The notes: generated by a model not told the origin, from the sequence alone. DNA of 17,272 nucleotides from UBA8437 sp003445035 (GCA_937901285.1 CALCHI010000197.1:1-17272); one strand, 5' to 3'. Positions 6,684-14,172 are shown, counted from the first letter of the stretch. Numbers and translations: made by a program.

Positions 6684-7562
6684 TCACTTCTCCGCAGCCT
6701 TGGCTGCCTGGTACACCTCTTCCATCTCGACCAGCGACGCCTCCTGCACATCCCTGCCCTGGGCCGCCAACCCGTCTTCGATCGCGCGGAACCGCCGTTC
6801 GAACTTGCGGGAACTCCGCCGCAGCGCCTCCTCGGCGTTGATTCCCCATCGTCGGGCAATATTGGCCAGCACGAACAACACGTCCCCGAGTTCCTCCTCG
6901 GCCCGGTCCCTCACGTCGTCGGCCAGCGGTTCGTCCTCGATGACGTCGGCATCGACCTCGGCGGGTACCTCCGGCACCGAGCCGTCCTCGAACAACTCCA
7001 CGGCCAGCTCGGACAGCTCTTCACGCAGCTTGTCGAAAAGCATCCGTCGATCGGGAAAGTCGTAACCAACCCGGGCCGCCCGTCCCGTGATCCGGGCCGC
7101 CCGTGCCAGGGCCGGCATCGCCAGGGGCAGTCCGTCCATCACGCCGTCACGTTGTTTCTCGGCTCGCTTGGCCGAGTCCCAGTTTCGCCGCACCTCCTCG
7201 GACGTCTCGGCGGTTTCGTCACCGAACACGTGAGGATGCCGGGTGATCAGCTTGTGGGTCACTCCCTGGACCACCTCGAGCAATCCGAACCGGCCCTCGT
7301 CGGCACCGATCTGGGCATCGAGCACCACCTGCAGCAACACGTCGCCCAGTTCCTCGACGATGGCTGTGTCGTCACCCGAATCGATCGCCTCGAGCAGTTC
7401 GTAGGTCTCCTCGAGCGTGTACGGCTTGATCGTCTCGAGAGTCTGTTCGCGGTCCCACGGACAACCATCGGGGCCACGGAGCACGGCGACGACCTGGCAG
7501 AACTCCTGCAGGGCCGGAAGCAACAATTCAAAGGGGGGCGGTTGGCCTTGTGGACTGTTCAT
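6684..7562 (-). CDS. mazG: MazG nucleoside triphosphate pyrophosphohydrolase
   Basis: A 292-residue protein with two MazG repeats, near the roughly 263 residues of E. coli MazG. The first repeat has CPWDREQT (34-41), EETYE (E51, E52, E55) and EELGD (E70, E71, D74), the helical acidic residues that bind Mg in this all-alpha NTP-PPase fold. The second has EELSE (181-185) and EEELGD (222-227), then NIARRWGINAEEALRRSSRKFERRF. The enzyme hydrolyses NTPs to NMP plus pyrophosphate and cleans non-standard nucleotides. An acidic stretch (about 191-220, rich in D/E/P/V) is inserted between the two halves of the second repeat. The ATG at 7562 is preferred, since further upstream the frame runs into the divergent gene. 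It is first in a minus-strand run with the cupin and cyclase genes. Confidence 0.92.
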   Translation of the reverse strand: MNSPQGQPPPFELLLPALQEFCQVVAVLRGPDGCPWDREQTLETIKPYTLEETYELLEAIDSGDDTAIVEELGDVLLQVVLDAQIGADEGRFGLLEVVQGVTHKLITRHPHVFGDETAETSEEVRRNWDSAKRAEKQRDGVMDGLPLAMPALARAARITGRAARVGYDFPDRRMLFDKLREELSELAVELFEDGSVPEVPAEVDADVIEDEPLADDVRDRAEEELGDVLFVLANIARRWGINAEEALRRSSRKFERRFRAIEDGLAAQGRDVQEASLVEMEEVYQAAKAAEK

Positions 7563-7580
7563 CGTTTCGGACTGGTGGTG

Positions 7581-7586
7581 TAGGAT
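7581..7586 (+). promoter_or_regulatory. Possible -10 element upstream of the exported-protein gene
   Basis: TAGGAT preceded by TGGTG lies about 46 bases before the ATG at 7633, in the 70 bp gap between divergent mazG and this gene. It matches TATAAT at four of six positions. No good -35 box is seen. Confidence 0.25.
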
Positions 7587-7632
7587 GAGTCCGCATGATA
7601 ACGATTCGCTGTCAGAGATGGAGATCCGTGCT

Positions 7633-8121
7633 ATGACCCGCCACGTCCCCGCGTTCCGTTCGCAGCTGCCGTCCCTGTTGGTGCTGGCCGTGTTGTGTGC
7701 CCCACTGGCCCTGGCTGCAGACGACGCGGCCGATGCAAAGCAGAAGGCGCGTGACCAGGCCTTCATCAAGGCAATGTCCGGAACCACGCTGACGGGATTC
7801 TTCAGCGTGGTCGGAGAAGAGAAGGACGGGCCGCCCAACGCCGACAGCTACGAGATCACCAAGGTGTCCAAGGGTGGCAACTTCTTCCTGTTCCACTCCA
7901 AGTTCGGACAGGCCAAGCTGCCGCCGCTGCCGCTGAAGGTCGTCTGGGCCGGCAAGAAGCCGGTGATCACCATGGACAAGATCACGATTCCCGGCATGGG
8001 CACCTTCTCGACACACCTGCTGATCGACGGCGGACGTTACGCCGGCACCTGGTCCCACGGCAAGACGCTCGGCCACATGTGGGGCACGATCAAGAAGACC
8101 AAAACGGAAAAGAAGAAGTGA
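7633..8121 (+). CDS. Exported protein of unknown function
   Basis: A 162-residue protein I do not recognise. Residues 1-28 form a clear signal peptide: charged start, hydrophobic LPSLLVLAVLCAPLALA, cleavage near ALA-ADD. The mature part begins with a charged helix (DAKQKARDQAFIKAM). A beta-rich region follows, with repeated G-T/F and K-V/I patterns (GTTLTGFFSVV, YEITKVSKGGNFFLF, GRYAGTWSHGKTLGHMWGTI) and a lysine-rich end (KKTKTEKKK). It looks like a small secreted beta-sandwich or barrel. The ATG at 7633 is chosen for the signal peptide and a GGAG nine bases upstream. In-frame ATGs at 7618 and 7585 would add a poorer N-terminus. Its stop overlaps the GTG start of the next gene, so the two are very likely coupled. 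Confidence 0.75.
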   Translation: MTRHVPAFRSQLPSLLVLAVLCAPLALAADDAADAKQKARDQAFIKAMSGTTLTGFFSVVGEEKDGPPNADSYEITKVSKGGNFFLFHSKFGQAKLPPLPLKVVWAGKKPVITMDKITIPGMGTFSTHLLIDGGRYAGTWSHGKTLGHMWGTIKKTKTEKKK

Positions 8122-9098
8122 TCCGTTTCGGCCTGTGGACCCGCTCGATCACCGTGTGCCTGTTGGTCACCGCACCCGTCGCGGCCGACGACCTGCCACC
8201 GCTGTCGGAAATCTCGGTCACCAGTTCACTGGACGGTTCCCGGCAACCGTCCCGGACGTGGATCCCGAAACGGGCCTCCCAACGGCCAACCCCGTTGTTC
8301 GTCTACCTGCACAGCTGGAGTGGTGACTATCGCCAGGACAACTCGGCGTGGCTCAAGCAGGCGGTCGCCCGCGGCTGGATCTTCCTGCACCCCAATTTCC
8401 GCGGCCGTAACGACACCCCGGCCGCCTGCGGATCGAAGCTGGCCCGGGCCGACATTCTCGATGCCATCGACTGGGTCGCGGACAAGTACCAGGTCGATCC
8501 CTCACGGATCTACCTGGCGGGTTCCTCGGGCGGTGGCCACATGGCCATGCTGATGGCCGGCCATCATCCCCGGCGTTTTTCGGCTGTCTCGGCCTGGGTC
8601 GGCATCAGCGACCTCGGCGAGTGGTACCGTTTTCACCTCAAGGACGGCCAGCCTCAAAACTACGCCCGGATGATCCTCAAGAGCCTGGGTGGCCCTCCGG
8701 GCACCTCAAAGCCAATCGACCTCCAGTACCGGGACCGCTCGCCTGTGTCGGTGCTGAACCGCGCGGCCGACGTGCCGTTGGACCTGTGTGCCGGTGTCCA
8801 CGACGGCAAGACCGGGTCGGTCCCGATCCACCACACGCTGAAGGCCTGGAACATCGTCGCGCGGGCCCGTAAGGCCAAGGTGATCAGCGACTCAGAAATG
8901 GACCAGCTGTGGACAGCCGGTCGGCTGAAGACTCCGGGCCAGGGCGAGAACGTCAAGGACAACGAGTTTGGCCGACTGATTCACCTCCGTCGCCGATCGG
9001 GACCGTCGCGGGTGACGATCTTCGAAGGCGGCCACGAGGGACTCTCCGCACCCGCCTCGGCCTGGCTGGCTCGCCAGAAACGGCTAACGAGGCGATGA
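8118..9098 (+). CDS. Exported alpha/beta hydrolase (prolyl-oligopeptidase/esterase type)
   Basis: A 326-residue protein with a signal peptide (SITVCLLVTAPVAA, cut near residue 22) and an alpha/beta-hydrolase domain. Visible parts are the oxyanion strand PLFVYLHSWSGD (59-70), the nucleophile elbow GSSGG with Ser137, a likely acid Asp229 in GVHDGKTG and a likely base His306 in EGGHEG. The order and spacing fit the S9/esterase-D class. It is probably a periplasmic or extracellular esterase or peptidase, and the substrate is not readable. The start is GTG at 8118, overlapping the previous stop as GTGA, with a purine-rich stretch (GGAAAAGAA) upstream. A reading from ATG 8079 lies inside the previous gene and lacks the signal peptide. 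The 3' end overlaps the convergent ApbE gene by 15 bp. Confidence 0.82.
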   Translation: MIRFGLWTRSITVCLLVTAPVAADDLPPLSEISVTSSLDGSRQPSRTWIPKRASQRPTPLFVYLHSWSGDYRQDNSAWLKQAVARGWIFLHPNFRGRNDTPAACGSKLARADILDAIDWVADKYQVDPSRIYLAGSSGGGHMAMLMAGHHPRRFSAVSAWVGISDLGEWYRFHLKDGQPQNYARMILKSLGGPPGTSKPIDLQYRDRSPVSVLNRAADVPLDLCAGVHDGKTGSVPIHHTLKAWNIVARARKAKVISDSEMDQLWTAGRLKTPGQGENVKDNEFGRLIHLRRRSGPSRVTIFEGGHEGLSAPASAWLARQKRLTRR

Positions 9099-10139
9099 GC
9101 GACCGGGCCAGCCGCTGGTCCTGTGGATCATCAGCCGGTCCTTCACCCGGCTGACGAACAACGATTCGACATCCCGGGTCCGGGCGACCAGCCGTTGCCC
9201 TGCCTCCGGTCCCATCACACTGATCGCAGAGGCCATCGCATCGGCGGTGGTCGCATCGGACGCCAGCACCGTGACGCTCGAAGACGTGGTCAGCCCCAGG
9301 CCGGTCCTGGGATCGAGAATGTGAGAGAATCGCTTGCCGTCGATCGTCACCGACTGGAAAGCATCGCCGGAGGTGGCAATCGCGATGTTGGCCAGTTCCA
9401 GCACCTCGGTCGATCGCTTGTCCGGATTCTCCAGTGACGCCACCGCCACCTTCCAGCCGGCCCGGCCCGGTGGAGGATCGCCAACGGCCAAATCGCCGCT
9501 GCCGTCGACCATCGACCGTGGGAACCCTCGCTGGGCCAGGACCTCCATGGCCCGGTCCACGGCGTATCCCTTGGCAATGCCGCCCAGGTCCAGTCGCATT
9601 CCGGACCGCTTCAGCCTGACCTGTCGCCGGTGAACGTCGACAGACACCAACCGGTATCCCACCAGGCCGCGAGCCTGTTTCAGCCGATCGGGAGGAGGCA
9701 ATCTCTTCTGTCGTCTCGCCCGTCGCCAGAGCTTCGTCAGTGGACCGACGGTGACGTCAAAGGCGCCCCCGGAGAGCTTCGAGACTTCCTGGGACCGTGC
9801 CAGCACGCGGACCAGGTCCACGCTGACCGGCATCGACCGGCCGGGCCGGGCCTCGGCACACAGCCGACGCAACTCGCTGGTCGCCTTGTAGTCACTGCAG
9901 ATCGCATCGATTTGGGTCACCCGATCCAGCGCGGCCTTTGCAGCGGTATTTGCGGCTCCCTTTTTTGCCCCATACAATACGACAGTGAATTCGACTCCCA
10001 TCGCCTTGCGATGAAACTCGAACCGCCTCAACGGCTCGTCGGCCCATCCGGCCTGCAGCCCAAACAGGACCACGATCGCCGCGACGCCGACTGTCCACCG
10101 ACCGTGTTGCCTCACCGCACACCTCCTCAGCGGATTCAT
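9084..10139 (-). CDS. apbE: ApbE-family FAD:protein FMN transferase, exported
   Basis: A 351-residue protein with a signal peptide (RRCAVRQHGRW, then VGVAAIVVLFGLQAGWA, cut near residue 33). ApbE signatures follow in order: MGVEFTVVLYG near the N-terminus, GGAFDVTVGPL (124-134), DLGGIAKGYAVDR (184-196), the FAD/Mg-site HILDPRTG (273-280) and DATTADAMASAI (295-306). The family moves FMN from FAD to a Thr or Ser of periplasmic flavoproteins such as Nqr or Rnf subunits, none of which is encoded here. Family length is about 330-350, so it is complete. The start at 10139 (or the adjacent ATG at 10142) is chosen for the signal peptide. It has no clear Shine-Dalgarno. The start codon collides with that of the divergent SUMF1-type gene. 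Confidence 0.88.
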   Translation of the reverse strand: MNPLRRCAVRQHGRWTVGVAAIVVLFGLQAGWADEPLRRFEFHRKAMGVEFTVVLYGAKKGAANTAAKAALDRVTQIDAICSDYKATSELRRLCAEARPGRSMPVSVDLVRVLARSQEVSKLSGGAFDVTVGPLTKLWRRARRQKRLPPPDRLKQARGLVGYRLVSVDVHRRQVRLKRSGMRLDLGGIAKGYAVDRAMEVLAQRGFPRSMVDGSGDLAVGDPPPGRAGWKVAVASLENPDKRSTEVLELANIAIATSGDAFQSVTIDGKRFSHILDPRTGLGLTTSSSVTVLASDATTADAMASAISVMGPEAGQRLVARTRDVESLFVSRVKDRLMIHRTSGWPGRSSPR

Positions 10140-10140
10140 C

Positions 10141-11259
10141 ATGTTCAAGCTAACGGCTGCCGACTCACCCCGACACCCCGATCTCTCCCTCGATCGGGCC
10201 TCGTGGCTGTCCCTGGTGATCGTCATCGCGTCGGTTTCCATCGGATCTCAAGCAACACCGGCCGCCCCCCCGATCACGCCCAAGGAAGCCGAAGCGAAGA
10301 CAGCCAAGGACATGAAGTCCTACTCGCAGAAAATTCCCGGCACCGCCACCTCCTTCGGGATGGTTCCCATCCAGGGTGGCGAGTTCGTGCTGGGCAGCCC
10401 GGCCGGTGAAGCCGATCGGGGAGCCGACGAGGGACCACAACTGAAGGTCAAGATCGAGCCGTTCTGGATGGGCAAGCACGAGGTGACCTGGGACGAGTTC
10501 GACGTCTGGAGCTTCAACCTGGACATCCAGCGTCGAAAGCTCGCCGGCTTCAAGCCCACGCCCCTGGACAAGACCGCCGACGTGGTCACCCGGCCCACCA
10601 AGCCCTACACCGACATGACCTTTGGCATGGGCCACAACGGCTACCCGGCGATCTGCATGACCCAGTTGGCTGCCAAGATGTACTGCCGCTGGCTCTCGGC
10701 CAAGACCGGACACTTCTACCGTCTGCCCACCGAGACCGAATGGGAGTACGCCTGCCGGGCAGGAACCAGCACCGCCTACCACTTCGGCAACGACCCCAAG
10801 ACACTCGGCCAGTACGCCTGGTACTACGACAACAGCGAAGAGGCATACCACAAGGTGGGGCTCAAGAAGCCCAACCCGTGGGGACTTTACGACATGCACG
10901 GCAATGTCAGTGAATGGGTGCTCGACGCCTACGGCGCCAAGCACTATGCCCAGTTCACAGGCAAGCCAAGCCCGTTGCGACCGCTGCAGTTGCTGCGGCA
11001 GTCCAAGAAGCTCTATCCGAGAATCGTCCGCGGAGGCAGTTGGGACGACGACCCCGAAGAACTGCGAGCGGCCAATCGGATCTTCTCCAGCGACGAATGG
11101 AAAATGCAGGATCCACAGCTGCCGCAGAGCATCTGGTACCACACCGACGCGCTGTTCGTCGGATTTCGCATCATCCGGCCGTTGAAGGTTCCACCCGAAA
11201 ACGTTCGCCGCAAGTACGATCTCGACGCGGCACCCGACATCAAGAACCAGAACGACTGA
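10141..11259 (+). CDS. SUMF1/formylglycine-generating-enzyme-fold protein, probably non-catalytic
   Basis: A 372-residue protein. A hydrophobic stretch (WLSLVIVIASVSIG, 22-35) after a 21-residue leader suggests export or membrane anchoring. The SUMF1 fold follows: MVPIQGGEFVLGS (74-86), FWMGKHEVTWDEF (108-120), YCRWLSAKTGHFYRLPTETE (181-200), then WEYACRAG, NPWGLYDMHGNVSEWV (245-260), RGGSWDDDPEELRAANR (297-313) and FVGFRIIRP. True formylglycine-generating enzymes carry two cysteines just after the RGGS block. Here those positions hold Asp, Pro and Glu, so oxidation of sulfatase cysteines is unlikely. The fold probably binds a ligand or protein. The next Met is residue 58, inside the mature part, so ATG 10141 is kept although it overlaps the ApbE start. 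Confidence 0.83.
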   Translation: MFKLTAADSPRHPDLSLDRASWLSLVIVIASVSIGSQATPAAPPITPKEAEAKTAKDMKSYSQKIPGTATSFGMVPIQGGEFVLGSPAGEADRGADEGPQLKVKIEPFWMGKHEVTWDEFDVWSFNLDIQRRKLAGFKPTPLDKTADVVTRPTKPYTDMTFGMGHNGYPAICMTQLAAKMYCRWLSAKTGHFYRLPTETEWEYACRAGTSTAYHFGNDPKTLGQYAWYYDNSEEAYHKVGLKKPNPWGLYDMHGNVSEWVLDAYGAKHYAQFTGKPSPLRPLQLLRQSKKLYPRIVRGGSWDDDPEELRAANRIFSSDEWKMQDPQLPQSIWYHTDALFVGFRIIRPLKVPPENVRRKYDLDAAPDIKNQND

Positions 11260-11273
11260 ACCGGCGATCGGAC

Positions 11274-12176
11274 TCAGGCCGAGAACACGCGGTCCATCCG
11301 TTGCGAGATGTCCTTCAGCCGTGCCGCGTCACCGCCACTGACCTCGGCCGTCGCCCAGCCCGAGAACTTGATCTCGGCCAGCGCCTTCATCACCGCCGGC
11401 CAGTCGCAGTCGCCGTCACCGATCTTCACGCCGAACCCGGCGTAGGGCCCCTTCTGGTTCTGCAGCTTGCGGCTGTACTCCTTGATGTCGAGCTTCTTGA
11501 TCCTGGACCCCAGCGCCGTGATCCACTGCTCGGGCCAGCCGAAACGGACCACGTTGCCGACATCGAAATAAACGCCCACCAACGGGCTCTTCAGTTCGTC
11601 GACGAACCGGGCTGTCTCGATCGGACTCAGCAGGAAGTTGTTCCAGACGTTCTCGATCAGGATCTGGATGCCCAGGTCCTCGGCCAATGGCAGGCACTTG
11701 CGGATCTCGGCCTGTGACCGCTTGTAGGCATCCTGGTAGGACACCTGCTTGTTGCAGACGCCCGGCACCAGCAGCGCGCTGGTGGCGCCATACGCCTTGG
11801 CGTCCCGGATCGCCCCCAGGAAACTCTCGCGGCCCTGGGCGCGAACCTGTTTGTCCTGGTGCGAGAACGGTTTTCGCCAGTGGTCGTAACCCACGACCCC
11901 GTGGACGACCAGGCCCGTCTTGTCCCGGGCCCGGTTCACTTCGTCGTGGTCCAACCGGACGTTGATGTCGACGCCGGAGAAACCCTGGTCCAGCAGCAGG
12001 CGGAACTTCTCTTCAACACTCCCCTTGCCGGCAACCATGCCGTACTTGACCGCCTTGCGAAGCTTGACGCGGGGAGCCCTGGTCTCGGCAGCCATCGCCT
12101 GATGCTGAAGCAACATCGAACCGGTGGCGACGGCCGTGGAGGCCATGAACGAACGACGGGTGATCGAAGCGGACAT
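11274..12176 (-). CDS. Tat-exported sugar phosphate isomerase/epimerase-like TIM-barrel protein
   Basis: A 300-residue protein of the xylose-isomerase-like TIM-barrel family. The N-terminus carries a twin-arginine signal (TRRSFMAS, then a hydrophobic stretch and AMAA, cut near residue 30), so it is likely exported folded. Barrel features are FSGVDINVRLD (66-76), LIENVWNN with Glu175, VYFDVGNVV with Asp205 and TAEVSGG with Glu278, the usual acidic metal ligands. The position commonly filled by a His-x-x-Asp/Glu strand reads KKLDIKEY. Members isomerise or epimerise sugars, and the substrate is not readable. The ATG at 12176 has GGGAG about seven bases upstream. It diverges from the Tat-exported Gfo/Idh gene, a common partner, and may share its regulation. 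It ends 14 bp from the convergent SUMF1-type gene. Confidence 0.85.
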   Translation of the reverse strand: MSASITRRSFMASTAVATGSMLLQHQAMAAETRAPRVKLRKAVKYGMVAGKGSVEEKFRLLLDQGFSGVDINVRLDHDEVNRARDKTGLVVHGVVGYDHWRKPFSHQDKQVRAQGRESFLGAIRDAKAYGATSALLVPGVCNKQVSYQDAYKRSQAEIRKCLPLAEDLGIQILIENVWNNFLLSPIETARFVDELKSPLVGVYFDVGNVVRFGWPEQWITALGSRIKKLDIKEYSRKLQNQKGPYAGFGVKIGDGDCDWPAVMKALAEIKFSGWATAEVSGGDAARLKDISQRMDRVFSA

Positions 12177-12250
12177 CAAAGACTCCCCGGCCGGCCAACG
12201 GCCGACACTGCTGACAAGGCGAAAAAATTCCGGCAGGCGTTTCAATCGTC

Positions 12251-12256
12251 ATATTA
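12251..12256 (-). promoter_or_regulatory. Possible -10 element of the Tat-signal TIM-barrel gene
   Basis: The minus strand reads TAATAT about 75 bases before the ATG at 12176, in the 236 bp region between divergent genes (12177-12412). This is one of the few AT-rich spots there. No clear -35 was found. On the plus strand of the same gap, TGTGCTATCCTG near 12310-12322 could be an extended -10 for the Gfo/Idh gene. I see no other structure in this gap. Confidence 0.3.
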
Positions 12257-12412
12257 GCCACTCCGGACCACCGATTCCCACTCGGCACGGGGTCGCCCCG
12301 GCCAAATCAGTTGTGCTATCCTGAGACTGTCGGCGTCGCTGCCGAACATCCCCGATTCAGACAACTCATGAGAACCGGCGCCGGCTTGGCCGTGAACCAG
12401 GAGACCCTTTCG

Positions 12413-13690
12413 ATGACCACTTCCCGACGCGACGCGTTGAAAACCACAGCGGCAACGGTTGGCGGAGCCGTGGCGGCCTCGCTCAACTCCGGGTTGTTTG
12501 CGGCCCAGGGCACCGAGACCCTGAAGGTCGGGCTGGTCGGTTGCGGTGGTCGCGGCGGCGGAGCGGCGGTCAACGCTCTCTCGGCCGACCCGCACACCCG
12601 CCTGGTCGCCCTGGGCGACGCCTTCGGCAATCGGCTCGAGAGCAAGTTGACAGCGTTGAAGAAGTCGGGTGTCGGCGATCGGGTCGACGTCGTGCCCGAA
12701 ATGCGTTTCAGCGGGTTCGACAACTTCAAGCACGTCGCCGACAACGTCGACGTGGTCCTGCTGGCCACCCCGCCGCACTTCCGTCCGCAGCACCTCCGTT
12801 ACGCCGTCGAGGCCGGCAAGCACGTGTTCGTCGAAAAGCCGGTCGCGGTCGATGCTCCGGGTATCCGCAGCGTGCTGCAATCGTGCGAAATGGCCGCCAA
12901 GAAGAACCTCTCGATCGTCTCAGGGCTCTGCTGGAGATACCACCGGGGCATGCGAGAGACATTCGCCCGCGTGCACGACGGGACGATTGGCGAAATCACC
13001 GCCATGCAGTGCAGTTACAACAGCGGTGGAGTCTGGGACCCCAGGGTGACACGCGATAAGTGCAAGAGCGAAATGGAGTACCAGATGCGCAACTGGTACT
13101 ACTACACCTGGCTCTCGGGAGACTTCAACGTCGAGCAGCACGTCCACAGCCTCGACAAGATGGGCTGGGCGATGCAGGACAAGCCGCCGATCCACGCCAG
13201 CGGCAGTGGTGGCCGCCAGCAACGGACCGAGGCGAAGTACGGCAACATCTTCGACCACTTCAACATCGTCTACGAGTACGAGAACGGTGTGAAGGCGTTC
13301 GCACGCTGCCGGCACTTCCGCGGCTGTGCCAACGATGTCACCGACCACATCTTCGGCACCAAGGGACGGGTCGACGTGATGCGGCATCGGATCTACGACA
13401 TGGCCGGCAAGGAAGTCTGGCGGTTCAAGGGTCGTAGTAAGTCGATGTACCAGGTCGAGCACGACGAGTTCTTCGCCAGCATCCGCTCGGGCAAGCCGAT
13501 CAACAACGGCGACTACATGAGCAAGAGCTCGATGCTGGGCATCATGGGCCGTACAACCGCCTACACCGGCAAGCAGCTCAGCTGGGACCAGATGATGAAC
13601 TCGAAGCTGAGCCTCAAGCCGCCGAAGTACGATTTCGGCGAACTGAAGATGCGACCGGTGGCGATCCCCGGAGTCACGCCGTTCGTCTAG
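12413..13690 (+). CDS. Tat-exported Gfo/Idh/MocA family oxidoreductase
   Basis: A 425-residue NAD(P)-dependent sugar-type dehydrogenase. The leader has a twin-arginine motif (SRRDALK, then TTAATVGGAVAASLNSGLFAA). The Rossmann motif VGLVGCGGRGGGAA is at 39-52, followed by VLLATPPHF (115-123) and the family hallmark EKPVAV (141-146). The C-terminal domain contains NVEQHVHSLD (239-248), where the catalytic acid/base residues of such enzymes usually lie, and HIFGTKGRVDV. Members oxidise or reduce hydroxyls of sugars, inositols or glycosides, often with tightly bound cofactor when exported. The start at ATG 12413 has AGGAG about nine bases upstream. The 34-codon in-frame extension to 12311 would bury the Tat signal. 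Its stop overlaps the convergent membrane-anchored gene by four bases. Confidence 0.9.
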   Translation: MTTSRRDALKTTAATVGGAVAASLNSGLFAAQGTETLKVGLVGCGGRGGGAAVNALSADPHTRLVALGDAFGNRLESKLTALKKSGVGDRVDVVPEMRFSGFDNFKHVADNVDVVLLATPPHFRPQHLRYAVEAGKHVFVEKPVAVDAPGIRSVLQSCEMAAKKNLSIVSGLCWRYHRGMRETFARVHDGTIGEITAMQCSYNSGGVWDPRVTRDKCKSEMEYQMRNWYYYTWLSGDFNVEQHVHSLDKMGWAMQDKPPIHASGSGGRQQRTEAKYGNIFDHFNIVYEYENGVKAFARCRHFRGCANDVTDHIFGTKGRVDVMRHRIYDMAGKEVWRFKGRSKSMYQVEHDEFFASIRSGKPINNGDYMSKSSMLGIMGRTTAYTGKQLSWDQMMNSKLSLKPPKYDFGELKMRPVAIPGVTPFV

Positions 13691-14172
13691 CGATCGGTCG
13701 ACAGATTGTCCAACCGGGTCTCGGCCGCGCCGCGACGGACCAGTTCGCCACGTTTCCGCTTCTCGAGATGTTCGCGGATCATGTCACGATTGGTCTCGAC
13801 GTAGACCACGTAGTCGGTCCCGCCGAGAGCGAAGACCTTGTCGATCAGCCTGGTGGCGTCGCGTTTCTCGGACCACGACAACCGCTCCCAGCCGGCCAGG
13901 ACGTCAAGGGCCCGATCGGTCGAAACCAGGTCGATGGGTGGAGTTTTCGACGGGCTGGCCAGTTTCTTCTGCCCCTCGGGTTCCCACCACTTCGAATCGT
14001 TGCGTTCGGGAGCGGACCACCAGAAAACCGTCCCCACAATCAGCAGCAGGACGACGACGGTCACCGCCGTGCGGCGAACCGACCACGATGGCCGACCACC
14101 GTCCCTTCGGTCCGGCCCCGAACCGGACGGTCCGTGCCGTGCAGCCTCACGGTAGATGTCTTCGATGGACAT
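13687..14172 (-). CDS. Small single-pass membrane protein of unknown function
   Basis: A 161-residue protein I do not recognise. It has a polar, Gly/Arg/Pro-rich N-terminal tail (1-34), one transmembrane helix (VRRTAVTVVVLLLIVGTVFWW, about 32-52), and a soluble charged part of about 110 residues predicted to be outside. That part includes DRALDVLAGWERLSWSEKRD and a Lys/Arg-rich end (HLEKRKRGELVRRG). The short arginine-rich cytoplasmic tail, anchor and outer domain resemble many planctomycetal unknowns. No catalytic motif is visible. It lies 17 bp downstream of the cytosolic TIM-barrel gene on the same strand, so cotranscription is likely. Its TAG stop and that of the facing Gfo/Idh gene share the palindrome CTAG. 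Confidence 0.65.
   Translation of the reverse strand: MSIEDIYREAARHGPSGSGPDRRDGGRPSWSVRRTAVTVVVLLLIVGTVFWWSAPERNDSKWWEPEGQKKLASPSKTPPIDLVSTDRALDVLAGWERLSWSEKRDATRLIDKVFALGGTDYVVYVETNRDMIREHLEKRKRGELVRRGAAETRLDNLSTDR

Noticed and set aside
6684..7838. mazG starting at 7838
   Set aside because: The first 92 residues lie over the divergent exported-protein gene and do not look like MazG. ATG 7562 gives the normal length.
7417..8121. Exported-protein gene starting at 7417
   Set aside because: The extension overlaps mazG on the other strand and would hide the clear signal peptide that begins at 7633.
10141..11259. Annotation as sulfatase-modifying formylglycine-generating enzyme
   Set aside because: The cysteines needed after the RGGS block are absent and no sulfatase gene is in the window.
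11260..11273. Terminator between the SUMF1-type and TIM-barrel genes
   Set aside because: Only a three-base stem (CCG/CGG) can form and there is no U-tract.
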